Program-made: the position numbers and the translations under genes
The notes under the pieces: model-generated
The model's input: the letters and a program-made list of their open reading frames with translations, nothing else
The model's database searches: none
Told to the model about the DNA's origin: nothing
In this document: in pieces, positions 1-7,659 of the stretch
Layout of the letters: every line of letters begins with the position of its first letter
Position numbering within the stretch: position 1 is the first letter of the stretch
Source of the DNA: Bacteroidetes bacterium GWA2_32_17
GTDB taxonomy: Bacteria; Bacteroidota; Bacteroidia; Bacteroidales; GWA2-32-17
Length of the DNA: 34,626 nt
Direction: 5' to 3'
NCBI GenBank assembly: GCA_001769035.1
Contig: MENF01000065.1
Location: forward strand, 1 to 34,626

Positions 1-1
1 C

Positions 2-62
2 ACCCCGTTGGATATTCCATTTTTATTGCATAATGGCTATTCAACATAATTATCCTACGGGG
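2..62. repeat. Imperfect inverted repeat (ACCCCGT...ACGGGGT)
   Basis: The arms ACCCCGTTGGATA (from 2) and TTATCCTACGGGGT (to 62) pair with one or two mismatches around an AT-rich loop of about 34 nt. There is no T-tract next to it, so it is more likely a dispersed palindromic repeat than an intrinsic terminator. Confidence 0.55.
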
Positions 63-87
63 TAAACGCAAAGCTCGCAATGCCCGC

Positions 88-109
88 AACTCCGATAGTT
101 ATCGGAGTT
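88..109. repeat. CCGATA-type palindrome, copy 1
   Basis: AACTCCGATA, loop GT, TATCGGAGTT: a perfect 10-bp stem with a 2-nt loop. The same CCGAT...ATCGG core recurs at 22510-22525 (inside a gene) and 27735-27748, so it is a dispersed palindrome. Confidence 0.65.
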
Positions 110-376
110 TAAGCCCACAAAGTTAAAAAAATCATTAATGATTTTTTTCATTGCGTGCTTACAGCAAGTTTACTATTCAAGTTGTAAACTTTTCATTAGT
201 TATCATTTTTATCCGATAGAGAGCAGATTTTTGTTTTCATTGCGTACATTGCGGCTTTGCGAAATAATTTTTATGATTAAGAATAGCTCCTTATTTTCAA
301 TGACTTACAAGGTTATTAGCATCAATTATCATTTTAGCCATAAAATTTGCGTTACGTGAGTTATTTAATTAAAAAA

Positions 377-1030
377 TTATAACAACATTTCCGGAATTTC
401 CCCTTCAACAATAAGCTTACCTTCGGTAGATTGTTTTATTTCTTCAACAGAAACGCCGGGAGCTCTTTCTAAAAGTTTAAAAGCACCATTAACAACTTCT
501 AAAACAGCTAAATCGGTAACAATTTTTTTTACACATTTTACACCTGTTAATGGCAAAGTGCATTTTTTAAGAATTTTCGATTGTCCTTTGTTAGAGTGTT
601 GCATAGCAACAATAATATTTTTTGCAGAAGCAACCAAATCCATTGCCCCGCCCATTCCTTTAATCAATTTGCCGGGAACTTTCCAGCTTGCAATATCGCC
701 TTCTTCCGAAACTTCAAAAGCTCCAAGTATTGTTAAGTCAACATGACCGCCACGAATCATTGCAAAACTTGTTGCCGAATCAAAAAATGAAGCACCATCT
801 GTAAATGTTACAGTTTGTTTTCCGGCATTTATTAAATCGGCTTCTACTTTGTCGGGTGTTGGAAAAGGACCAATTCCCAATAAACCATTTTCCGATTGAA
901 ATGTTACATGAATACCTTCGGGAACATAATTTGCAACTAAAGTTGGAATTCCAATTCCGAGGTTAACGTAATAGCCATCTTTTAATTCCTGAGCTATACG
1001 TTTTGCTATTTGATTTTTATCTAAAGACAT
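377..1030 (-). CDS. scoB: 3-oxoacid CoA-transferase, subunit B
   Basis: This is the beta subunit of a family I CoA-transferase, which moves CoA between succinyl-CoA or acetyl-CoA and acetoacetate, forming acetoacetyl-CoA in the cytosol. The 217 residues match the usual subunit B length. The glycine-rich LGIGIPT segment (about 24-30) and the SENGLLG motif carrying the catalytic glutamate (about Glu47) are present, as is the family's GGHVDLTILGAFEVS block. It follows scoA with a 21-nt gap, so the two form an operon. The spacer at 1031-1068 is a low-complexity GGATTTA-like string with no Shine-Dalgarno site. Whether the preferred acid is acetoacetate, butyrate or another short acid cannot be read from sequence. 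The thiolase and HMG-CoA synthase genes upstream favour acetoacetate. Confidence 0.93.
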   Translation of the reverse strand: MSLDKNQIAKRIAQELKDGYYVNLGIGIPTLVANYVPEGIHVTFQSENGLLGIGPFPTPDKVEADLINAGKQTVTFTDGASFFDSATSFAMIRGGHVDLTILGAFEVSEEGDIASWKVPGKLIKGMGGAMDLVASAKNIIVAMQHSNKGQSKILKKCTLPLTGVKCVKKIVTDLAVLEVVNGAFKLLERAPGVSVEEIKQSTEGKLIVEGEIPEMLL

Positions 1031-1051
1031 TTTTGATTTAGGATTAAGGAT

Positions 1052-1753
1052 TTAAGAATTAGGATTTGAAGTAGTTATTTTTTCGATTCGTTTTTCATAA
1101 TCTACACCTTGAAAAATTCTTTGAACAAAAATTCCTGGCGTATGAATTGTGTTAGGGTCAAGTTGACCAGCAGGAACGAGTTCTTCTACTTCGGCAATTG
1201 TAATTTTACCAGCCATTGCCATCATATTATTAAAATTTGATGCAGTATAACGGTAAATTAAGTTACCGTGCGTGTCGCCTTTCCATGCTTTAACAACAGC
1301 AAAATCTGCTGTAAGTGCGTGTTCCAAAATGTGCATTTTACCATTAAACTCGCGTTCTTCTTTGCCAATAGCAACCTCGGTTCCGTAACCGGCAGGAACA
1401 AAAAATGCAGGTATTCCGGCACCACCGGCTCTTATTCTTTCGGCTAAAGTGCCTTGTGGCATTAGTTCGACTTCGAGTTCGCCCGATAACATTTGACGCT
1501 CAAATTCGGCATTTTCGCCTACATACGAAGCTACCATTTTACGTATTTGTTTGTTTTGTAACATTAAGCCCAATCCAAAATCATCAATCCCACAATTGTT
1601 TGATATACAAACAAGTCGGTTAATATTTGTTTTAGAAAGAACTCTAATTGCATTTTCGGGAATTCCGCAAAGCCCAAAACCACCAAACATTACAGTCATG
1701 TTGCTGGCAATTCCTTTTATTGCTTCTTCGGCATTTTTTACTACTTTATTCAT
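1052..1753 (-). CDS. scoA: 3-oxoacid CoA-transferase, subunit A
   Basis: This is the alpha subunit of the same CoA-transferase. The 233 residues are the normal length. The CoA-binding [14 protein letters not shown] segment lies near residues 23-36, and the family blocks with [12 protein letters not shown] and [13 protein letters not shown] are intact. The last few residues (TSNPNS) and the stop lie in a low-complexity GGATTTA-type repeat shared with the spacer before scoB, so the C-terminus may have been remodelled by repeat growth. It is first in the scoAB operon. The 307-bp spacer upstream separates it from the DUF35/thiolase/HMG-CoA synthase trio, and it probably has its own promoter. Confidence 0.93.
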   Translation of the reverse strand: MNKVVKNAEEAIKGIASNMTVMFGGFGLCGIPENAIRVLSKTNINRLVCISNNCGIDDFGLGLMLQNKQIRKMVASYVGENAEFERQMLSGELEVELMPQGTLAERIRAGGAGIPAFFVPAGYGTEVAIGKEEREFNGKMHILEHALTADFAVVKAWKGDTHGNLIYRYTASNFNNMMAMAGKITIAEVEELVPAGQLDPNTIHTPGIFVQRIFQGVDYEKRIEKITTSNPNS

Positions 1754-2060
1754 ATTCTTTTAATTTATAACTGATGTTAACAAATCCGATAGAGAACGGT
1801 TTTATTGTTTTTATGTGTTCATGTATGCATGTGTTAACGTGAACAATAAACACTTTAATATATTACACTTTGCACGAGGTAAATTATTACATTTGGGTTT
1901 CAGGTAAGGGGTATAATGGTGTAGTGTATTTCCTTATGCCTTTATACCCTATACCTCTATACCTTAATACCTTGAGGGTTTATCAAAGGGTTTTTCGCAA
2001 AATTCGTAAAATTGTAAACTGCTCAATGAAAAATGCCATTATTTTATTATAAAGCGAGTA
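1754..2060. other. Gene-free spacer with a repeat copy
   Basis: The spacer of about 300 bases lies between scoA and the DUF35 gene. It contains one copy of the GGTATA-rich palindromic repeat (1865-1970) and AT-rich sequence. A 60-codon frame at 1870-2052 (+) starts with a peptide (NYYIWVSGK) that recurs in a frame at 30597-30875. That resemblance comes from the repeat, not from a gene family. Confidence 0.6.
1865..1970. repeat. GGTATA palindromic repeat, copy 1
   Basis: The left part (AAATTATTACATTTGGGTTT, then CAGGTAAGGGGTATAA) is nearly identical to 30655-30710. The right part (TATACCCTATACCTCTATACC) is nearly the reverse complement of the GGTATA heptads in the left arm of the other copy. 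The unit can fold as one long hairpin. Confidence 0.65.
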
Positions 2061-2459
2061 TTATATCCCTACATCGGGAACGAATTTATAGGCATAATAT
2101 ATCATACCTGTTTTTCCATCTTCGTTAATGCGGCGGAATTTGGCAACAACACGGTCGCCGGTTTTTAGTTCTTCGGGATTACAATCGGTAATCTGAGCTA
2201 ATATTTTTATTCCGTCGTCCAGTTCTATAATTCCAACGGCATAAGGGACCAAGTCTTCAAAGCCGTCGGGTGCCGTTCGGATTATTGTATAGGTAACTAT
2301 CTTCCCTTTTCCGGAAAGTGTATGTTTTGTAAACTCTGTGGAACCGCATTCGGGACAAATCATTCGTCCCGGAAATGCAATTTTTCCGCATTTGGAGCAT
2401 TTACCTGCTTCCATTCTGTATCTTTCGGGCGTTTCGCGCCAATGTCTTGCTACTTCCAT
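2061..2459 (-). CDS. DUF35 OB-fold / zinc-ribbon acyl-CoA-binding protein
   Basis: This small protein of 132 residues has a rubredoxin-like zinc ribbon (Cys21, Cys24, Cys35, Cys38) followed by an OB fold that binds acyl-CoA (GKIVTYTIIRTAPDGF, then the YAVGIIELDDG strand). In archaea, DUF35 proteins bridge thiolase and HMG-CoA synthase so that acetoacetyl-CoA is channelled between them. Its position directly after a thiolase and an HMG-CoA synthase fits that role. I chose the start at 2459 and not an ATG ten codons upstream: the thiolase stop overlaps it as TAATG, and a GGAGG site lies 7 nt before it inside the thiolase gene. Other DUF35 proteins serve steroid side-chain thiolases or aldolases, so the partner is inferred from context. 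Confidence 0.88.
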   Translation of the reverse strand: MEVARHWRETPERYRMEAGKCSKCGKIAFPGRMICPECGSTEFTKHTLSGKGKIVTYTIIRTAPDGFEDLVPYAVGIIELDDGIKILAQITDCNPEELKTGDRVVAKFRRINEDGKTGMIYYAYKFVPDVGI

Positions 2460-3616
2460 TATTTTGCCTCCAATATATGAATTACACAACTACCGCCAGA
2501 ACCTCCCATATTTTGAGTAAGAGCTGTTTTGGCATTTTTAATCTGACGCTTTCCAGCTTGTCCGCGCAATTGTAAAACAGCTTCACAAATTTGTGCTACG
2601 CCGGTTGCACCAATAGGATGTCCTTTTGACTTCAATCCACCTGATGGGTTAATAGGGAATTTTCCATTAAGAGAGGTAATTCCGTTAGCGGTTGCTACTC
2701 CACCCTGACCCTCTTTAACAATTCCCAGAGCTTCAATTACCATGATTTCAGCTATTGTATAACTGTCATGCACTTCAGCAAAGTTAATATCATTGATGGT
2801 CTTCCCTGCCATTTTCAATGCCCGTTGTCCTGCAAGTTCAACAGCTTCAAACTTAAGAATATCTTTTCGCTGACAAAGTGCGATAGTGTCGGATGCTACT
2901 CCAATTCCGCTGATTATCACTAATGGTTGTTTGCCGATTTTTTTTGCTTCTTCAACAGTAGTTATAAGAACAGCAGCTGCTCCATCTGTAATGGGTGAGC
3001 AATCGAACAATCGTAATGGGTCGGCTACTAATGCAGATCGGAGAACTGTATCAACAGTAATTTCCATCGGAAACTGGGAATGTGGATTTAATGCACCGTT
3101 TCGATGATTTTTCACAGCAACTTCTGCAAGTTGATTTCTTGTAGTGCCATATTTTTCCATGTGGGCTTTTGCCATTAATGCATATAAGCCGGGCAGATTT
3201 ATTCCGTGAAATGCTTCGTAGTCTCCATCGGCAGTTGTAGCTAAAGTATAGGTCTCAATATTTTCGCTTACATCAGTCATTTTTTCGACACCAAGAGCAA
3301 GAACATAATCCGACATTCCTGATGCTACTTCCATAAAAGCAGAGCGAACAGCCATACCACCTGATGCGCATGCCGATTCAACTCGGACAGCAGGTGTAGT
3401 ATGGCGGCCTAAATAATCGGGGAGCAAACTTGTCAAGTGTTCCTGTCCATTAAATAAACCACCGCTCATACATCCTATCGTAATAGAATCTATGCGGTCG
3501 GTACCTGCGTCTTTCATACAGTTTAATGCTGCTTCAACAGCAATATCTCTAAGTGACTTTTCCCAAAGTTCACCGAATTTTATCATTCCAATACCAATAA
3601 TTGCGATATCTCTCAT
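2459..3616 (-). CDS. Thiolase (archaeal-type acetoacetyl-CoA thiolase / SCP-x-like)
   Basis: This thiolase-fold enzyme of 385 residues probably condenses two acetyl-CoA to acetoacetyl-CoA, or runs the reverse reaction. The nucleophilic cysteine lies in VESACASGG (about Cys83). A HDSYTIAE histidine block and the GHPIGATG histidine motif follow, and the C-terminus has [10 protein letters not shown]. It looks like the thiolase-domain/SCP-x group used in the archaeal mevalonate pathway and not like bacterial AtoB/FadA, whose C-terminal motif is CxGGG. An AGGAG site lies 9 nt before the ATG. The upstream HMG-CoA synthase ends 12 nt earlier, and the stop overlaps the DUF35 start by one base. Acceptor chain length is not certain. 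Confidence 0.85.
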   Translation of the reverse strand: MRDIAIIGIGMIKFGELWEKSLRDIAVEAALNCMKDAGTDRIDSITIGCMSGGLFNGQEHLTSLLPDYLGRHTTPAVRVESACASGGMAVRSAFMEVASGMSDYVLALGVEKMTDVSENIETYTLATTADGDYEAFHGINLPGLYALMAKAHMEKYGTTRNQLAEVAVKNHRNGALNPHSQFPMEITVDTVLRSALVADPLRLFDCSPITDGAAAVLITTVEEAKKIGKQPLVIISGIGVASDTIALCQRKDILKFEAVELAGQRALKMAGKTINDINFAEVHDSYTIAEIMVIEALGIVKEGQGGVATANGITSLNGKFPINPSGGLKSKGHPIGATGVAQICEAVLQLRGQAGKRQIKNAKTALTQNMGGSGGSCVIHILEAK

Positions 3617-3628
3617 AAATATTATCTC

Positions 3629-4675
3629 CTATTCTGGTTTAACTATTTTATGCCTGAATTTGGCATATTGTCCATATTCAAGATACATTTTATGCTCATC
3701 TAATTGTTTTCTAACTCGGGGAGCCATGTCGCGAACTTTCAGCAATCTTTCGGTTGTCTTAAAAATAAATGCGTCGCTTCCTGCACCAGAGCCATAAGAA
3801 ACAAGAAGTATAAGTTGGTTAGGCTTGGCTTCGTCAAGTGTAGCGGCTAATCCTAGCGGAGAAGAACCCGAGTAAGTATTGCCCAATGTTGGAGTAAGTA
3901 ATCCATAACGAAATTGAGGTTCTTTAAAGCCAAGTTTTAAAGCCATTTGCACAGGAAATTTGCCATTGGGCTGATGGAAAATCATATAATCGAAATCTTC
4001 GGGTTTCATTTTTGTTTTTTCCAATATCGCATTTACAGCCCCTGTTACATGTTTCATGTAAGAAGGTTCGCCTGTGAATCTACCTCCGTGCTCGGGGTAG
4101 TTAGCATGTTCGCGACGCCAAAAGTCAGGCGTATCGGTCATAAAACAATGTGTGTCTATTAATTCTGCAACTAAATTTTCTGCTCCCATAACATAAGCTG
4201 CTGCACCTGCAGATGCAGAATACTCAAGAGCATCGCCAGGAGAACCTTGTGATGTGTCGGATCCAATTCCGACAGCATATTTTACTGCACCAGATTTTAC
4301 AAGATTAAGAGCCACAAACATTGCTTCGGTTCCAGCTTTACATGCAAATTCAAAATCTGCTGTATGAACATAAGGACAAGCTCCAAGTGCTTCCGAAACA
4401 GTTGCTCCTGTTGGCTTTACTGCATAAGGATGAGACTCGCTTCCAACGTAAAGTGCACCGATTTCCTGAGGATTGATACCTGCTCTGCTCATCGCATTCC
4501 TTGCTGCATTAACCGCAAGAGTAGCACAATCTTCATCAGGACAAGGAACCGACTTTTCATTCAGGTTCAAACCCCGCTTAAATGACGCAGCGTCTGCACC
4601 CCAAACCTTAGCGATTTCCTCAATCTTTATTCTGTAACGTGGAATTTGAGTTCCATATCCCACAATTCCTACCAT
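3629..4675 (-). CDS. Hydroxymethylglutaryl-CoA synthase, archaeal type
   Basis: This enzyme condenses acetyl-CoA with acetoacetyl-CoA to give HMG-CoA. The 348 residues match archaeal HMG-CoA synthases and are shorter than eukaryotic or Gram-positive enzymes. The catalytic set is visible: Glu80 in [13 protein letters not shown], Cys112 in FEFACKAGT, and His234 in [10 protein letters not shown]. The N-terminus ([20 protein letters not shown]) is the typical archaeal opening. It is first in a three-gene operon with thiolase and DUF35. A very strong Shine-Dalgarno site (AAGGAGGT, 5 nt from ATG) precedes it, which is uncommon in Bacteroidota. No HMG-CoA reductase or lyase is in the window, so the fate of HMG-CoA (isoprenoids, ketone bodies, leucine-type metabolism) is open. 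Confidence 0.9.
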   Translation of the reverse strand: MVGIVGYGTQIPRYRIKIEEIAKVWGADAASFKRGLNLNEKSVPCPDEDCATLAVNAARNAMSRAGINPQEIGALYVGSESHPYAVKPTGATVSEALGACPYVHTADFEFACKAGTEAMFVALNLVKSGAVKYAVGIGSDTSQGSPGDALEYSASAGAAAYVMGAENLVAELIDTHCFMTDTPDFWRREHANYPEHGGRFTGEPSYMKHVTGAVNAILEKTKMKPEDFDYMIFHQPNGKFPVQMALKLGFKEPQFRYGLLTPTLGNTYSGSSPLGLAATLDEAKPNQLILLVSYGSGAGSDAFIFKTTERLLKVRDMAPRVRKQLDEHKMYLEYGQYAKFRHKIVKPE

Positions 4676-4680
4676 ATTAT

Positions 4681-4688
4681 ACCTCCTT
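4681..4688 (-). promoter_or_regulatory. Strong Shine-Dalgarno site for HMG-CoA synthase
   Basis: On the minus strand AAGGAGGT stands 5 nt before the ATG at 4675. It is a near-complete anti-16S match. Most other genes in this window have no such site. Confidence 0.75.
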
Positions 4689-4718
4689 TTTTAATAATTA
4701 TATGTCTATAATAATTTT

Positions 4719-4726
4719 CAAAAATA
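4719..4726 (-). promoter_or_regulatory. Candidate -7 box (TATTTTTG) of the HMG-CoA synthase operon
   Basis: TATTTTTG on the minus strand matches the Bacteroidota TAnnTTTG element and would give a leader of about 40 nt containing the GGAGGT site. No clear TTG -33 box lies 18-20 nt upstream. Confidence 0.35.
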
Positions 4727-4812
4727 ATAATTATTTTTAAAAGCAGTGAATTTTTGTAAAAATATTTTTGGTTTGATTTTTATGTAAAAACTGCCGAATT
4801 ATAATATTAATA

Positions 4813-4826
4813 ATTAACATGTTAAT
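4813..4826. promoter_or_regulatory. 14-bp palindrome, possible operator
   Basis: ATTAACATGTTAAT is a perfect palindrome about 140 bp upstream of the HMG-CoA synthase start. It is AT-rich and could be chance. It is the only perfect palindrome of this length noted in the spacer. Confidence 0.25.
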
Positions 4827-4976
4827 GAAACATTGGATTAAAAATATTTTAGAATAAAAATATTAAATAGTTAATATTTAGTATGTTGATAATATCATGT
4901 TTAATAACATTCATTTTACATATTGCGATTTATCAGCCAAATAAAGAAATTGAATCGGCTGAAAAATGTCTGAATT

Positions 4977-6212
4977 TTATTCAATTTCTTGAATATCAAA
5001 ACCTATTTTTTGAATATCTTCCCAAAAACCGGGATATGATTTTTTAACAACACTCACATCGTTAAAAGATATTTTATTGAGTATTGCTAATGGAGTAAAC
5101 GATAATGCCATACGATGATCGCCACAAGTATTAAAATTCCATGTATTTGTACAGTTTGTGTCAATATTGTTGTTTTTGAATTTTGAAATAGAGTCATTTG
5201 TTACTAACAAATTGCAACCAGTTTTAAGTAATTCGTTTTTTAATGCTTGTATTCTGTTAGTTTCTTTAATTATCAGAGATTCTAAGCCAAGCAACGAAAA
5301 CGGAATATTTAACGCTGATAAAGTTACAGCCATAGTTTGTGTTATATCGGGGTTGTCGGAGAAATCATATTCAAATTGTTTTATCAAAGGAGTTGGCACT
5401 TTTATTAAATGAACACCTCCGGAAATAAAGGATGTTTTAATACCAATTTTTTCGAATAATTCTGCTATTATCGAATCTCCCTGAATGCTGTTTTTTTTAA
5501 GACCATAAAGTTTAATATCAGCAATATCTGCTATTGCAGCCATTTCGTACCAATATGATGCAGAACTCCAATCGGCTTCAACAATAAAATCTTTTGATTT
5601 ATAATTTTGTTTTTTTATTATTATATGGTCATCTTCCCACTTTGATTTAATTCCGAAATTTCGCATCAGATTAAGAGTCATATCAATGTATGGCTTTGAT
5701 ACAATTTTGCTCTTTAATTTAATATTTAATCCGTTGGTGAGAGTTGGAGCAATTAACAGCAATGAACTTATAAATTGACTGCTTATACTTCCCGAAATTT
5801 CGATATTTCCACCTTTAAGATTAATTCCATGAATTTTAATTGGAGGAAAACCTTCTTTTTCAAGGTATTCTATTTTAACACCTAATTCATTTAATGCATT
5901 TACAAGTATTCCTATTGGTCGGTGTTTCATTCGTTCAGAGCCCGTTAAAATCCAATCGCCAGGTTTATTTGCAAGATAAGATGTTAAAAACCTCATAGTT
6001 GTACCTGCGTTTCCTACATCAAAAACATTTGATTCGGATTTTAAAATTTTCACTAAATCTTTAGTATCGTTACTATAAGATAAATTGAAAATTTCAAAAC
6101 TTTTTTTAGCCAAAGCTCTAATTAATAGAAGTCTGTTGCTTATACTTTTGGAAGATGGTAATACTATTTCTCCTTTTATTTTTTTATTTTGTTTTGAAAT
6201 AATGTATCTCAT
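4977..6212 (-). CDS. aroA: 3-phosphoshikimate 1-carboxyvinyltransferase (EPSP synthase)
   Basis: This enzyme joins phosphoenolpyruvate to shikimate-3-phosphate, the sixth step of chorismate synthesis, in the cytosol. The 411 residues are normal for Bacteroidota. Visible motifs are PSSKSISNR (about 19-27, substrate lysine and arginine), GNAGTTMRFL (about 67-76), TGSERMKHRPI, SISSQF, the SDNPDITQT aspartate block, KETNRIQAL and CGDHRMA. The residue after TMR is Phe where E. coli has Pro101. It stands alone here: neighbours belong to other pathways, and the downstream gene starts 301 bp away. The upstream spacer has a TAATTTTG match (6257-6264, minus strand) that could be a -7 box. Confidence 0.96.
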   Translation of the reverse strand: MRYIISKQNKKIKGEIVLPSSKSISNRLLLIRALAKKSFEIFNLSYSNDTKDLVKILKSESNVFDVGNAGTTMRFLTSYLANKPGDWILTGSERMKHRPIGILVNALNELGVKIEYLEKEGFPPIKIHGINLKGGNIEISGSISSQFISSLLLIAPTLTNGLNIKLKSKIVSKPYIDMTLNLMRNFGIKSKWEDDHIIIKKQNYKSKDFIVEADWSSASYWYEMAAIADIADIKLYGLKKNSIQGDSIIAELFEKIGIKTSFISGGVHLIKVPTPLIKQFEYDFSDNPDITQTMAVTLSALNIPFSLLGLESLIIKETNRIQALKNELLKTGCNLLVTNDSISKFKNNNIDTNCTNTWNFNTCGDHRMALSFTPLAILNKISFNDVSVVKKSYPGFWEDIQKIGFDIQEIE

Positions 6213-6351
6213 TTAAAATCAACGCTTTTAATAAATATTTATATAATTACATGTAACAAAATTATAAATTTTTTAATCTTTATTTATTATTAAGTGATTT
6301 TTTTTAATAAAACTTGCATTTTTCATTAAGCAGTATCTGTCTGTAAAGTTG

Positions 6352-6476
6352 AGAGTCTGGAGTATAAAGTTCGATGACAAGGCTTGCGAAGTTTTGAAAA
6401 TCAAGGCGTTTACTAATGTAAATGACTGTTTTCAAAACGAGCATAACGCAGTCAGCGGACATTATAGACAGACTCT
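6352..6476. repeat. 125-bp palindromic repeat, copy A
   Basis: The ends AGAGTCTG (6352) and CAGACTCT (6476) are inverted. Inside, GTTTTGAAAA (6391-6400) pairs with TTTTCAAAAC (6429-6438). The same 125-bp unit is found at 29883-30007. The right end provides the TAG stop (6475-6477) of the CPBP-like gene. Confidence 0.75.
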
Positions 6477-7407
6477 AAATATAATGCTGTAAATATGCGA
6501 ACAACTCCATGAGCCAGGCAACGCCTATATGCACAATGCTGCCGCCTACAATGCTTTTTGTGTTTAATGCAATAACACCGAGCACATAACCTCCAAAAAT
6601 ACTGCTTATTGCTTCGCCTATTGGTTTGCCGAAATGCAAAAAACAATATACAGAGAGCATCGGTAAAATACAATCTTTGCCAAGTAATTTAAACATTCCG
6701 AGAACCAATGCACCACGAAAAATCATTTCTACGGTAATAAAATCAACACCATAAAATAGCTCGTATATTCCACCGCTCTGCCATTTTTCCAACCCGAATG
6801 CATTACCTGTTGACCATGGTTTAAAAGTTGGATATGTAATTTGGAAATCGCTGCCAAATGATGCAATTAAAATAACTGGTACCATTAATATTAAAATATA
6901 AAAATATGGCTTTGAACTGAACCCCTTTAATTTGAGCCATAAAAAGCCCGATTTGTAAGGTTTTAATGCATACCAGAAAAAAATAAGCGGTAATAACAGC
7001 ATTAAAAAGTTTCGGGAATTAATAAGAATTTTTCTAATAAAATACCGTTCGGGTTGTTCGGCAAACAAATTAATTATATCCTGATAAAATGCAAAAAATG
7101 CCGAGCCACCTAACAAAGCAATAATAAACAATGTTTTAAGCCAAAATCTATAATTATTTAGTACATATTGTTTTTTGTTTACAATTAAAACATAAACGGC
7201 AACAGGGAAATAAGCTGTTCCATAAAAAATAAAGTAATACAAAAATCCTTTTAATGTTCCAACATAACTATCAAGTATTTTATGTTCGAAATCGAAGCGA
7301 AAGTTAATTGATAAGCAAATTGCAATGTAAATTAAAACAGGTAAATATGTAACATAACGAAAATCTTCTTTCAGAAAATTTTTAATGTATTTGAAAAGGA
7401 TTTTCAT
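6475..7407 (-). CDS. CPBP-like intramembrane protein, possibly inactive
   Basis: This 310-residue polytopic membrane protein has roughly seven or eight hydrophobic segments. The C-terminal half resembles the CPBP/ABI intramembrane metalloprotease family: VEMIFRGAL for the EExxxR motif (about 232-240), a CFLHFGKP segment for the second histidine motif, and VHIGVAWLME for the last one. The first glutamate of the EE pair is Val, so peptidase activity is doubtful. Such proteins often have unknown membrane roles. The stop codon lies inside a dispersed 125-bp repeat, so the natural C-terminus may have been altered. The next gene upstream ends 252 bp away, so it is probably transcribed alone. Confidence 0.6.
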   Translation of the reverse strand: MKILFKYIKNFLKEDFRYVTYLPVLIYIAICLSINFRFDFEHKILDSYVGTLKGFLYYFIFYGTAYFPVAVYVLIVNKKQYVLNNYRFWLKTLFIIALLGGSAFFAFYQDIINLFAEQPERYFIRKILINSRNFLMLLLPLIFFWYALKPYKSGFLWLKLKGFSSKPYFYILILMVPVILIASFGSDFQITYPTFKPWSTGNAFGLEKWQSGGIYELFYGVDFITVEMIFRGALVLGMFKLLGKDCILPMLSVYCFLHFGKPIGEAISSIFGGYVLGVIALNTKSIVGGSIVHIGVAWLMELFAYLQHYI

Positions 7408-7542
7408 TTTAAAACAATGTCCAGTTTGTAACTCATATCTTTGTCAAAATTAAATAAATTTTTGGTAACTATTCAGCCCTTAAAAAAACTATTTTTGCCA
7501 CAACTTGTTCCTATTGAGCGGAAGATTCACAGATTTTCTTGC

Positions 7543-7568
7543 CTTTGTTGGAGTTATCTCCAACAAAG
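7543..7568. repeat. Perfect 11-bp hairpin
   Basis: CTTTGTTGGAG, loop TTAT, CTCCAACAAAG. It lies about 90 nt past the stop of the protease gene at 7660. There is no T-run, so it is a hairpin of unknown role (mRNA 3' structure or dispersed repeat), not a clear terminator. Confidence 0.5.
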
Positions 7569-7659
7569 AATTTGCCTTATTGATTAAAGGTATAACTTTA
7601 TTTGTGCAGTATAGAAAAAACTAATGCAGGGGGTGGTAATTCTATTTCTGTTATTTGTT

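Larger units (their letters stand above)
1..376. other. Gene-free repeat-rich spacer
   Basis: No convincing gene is seen. The stretch holds an imperfect inverted repeat (2-62), a perfect 10-bp hairpin (88-109) and low-complexity pieces of the 'AACGCAAAG / TTTGCG' kind that are common as dispersed debris between Bacteroidota genes. A 73-codon open frame at 138-359 (+) has no recognisable domain and runs through this repeat material, so I do not call it. Confidence 0.6.
4676..4976. other. AT-rich regulatory spacer before HMG-CoA synthase
   Basis: This 301-bp spacer has no gene. It holds the presumed promoter and ribosome site of the HMG-CoA synthase operon, a 14-bp perfect palindrome at 4813-4826, and near the aroA end a weak CAGCC/GGCTG inverted repeat (about 4934-4961) with no proper T-tract. 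Confidence 0.55.

Noticed and set aside
138-359. 73-codon open frame near the window start
   Set aside because: No domain, low-complexity and repeat-derived sequence, no promoter or ribosome site.
1870-2052. Short frame whose peptide NYYIWVSGK recurs at 30597-30875
   Set aside because: The likeness comes from the palindromic DNA repeat that both frames cross, and the downstream parts differ.
377-4675. Complete mevalonate pathway operon
   Set aside because: Only the first two steps (thiolase and HMG-CoA synthase) are present; no reductase, kinases or decarboxylase in the window.
4977-6212. Phe in place of Pro101 of AroA as a sign of glyphosate tolerance
   Set aside because: This position varies naturally among AroA proteins and the rest of the motif is standard, so no resistance can be claimed.
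6452-6673. 73-codon minus-strand frame overlapping the CPBP-like gene end
   Set aside because: It is a different frame of the same strand with no motif, overlapping the better-supported membrane protein.
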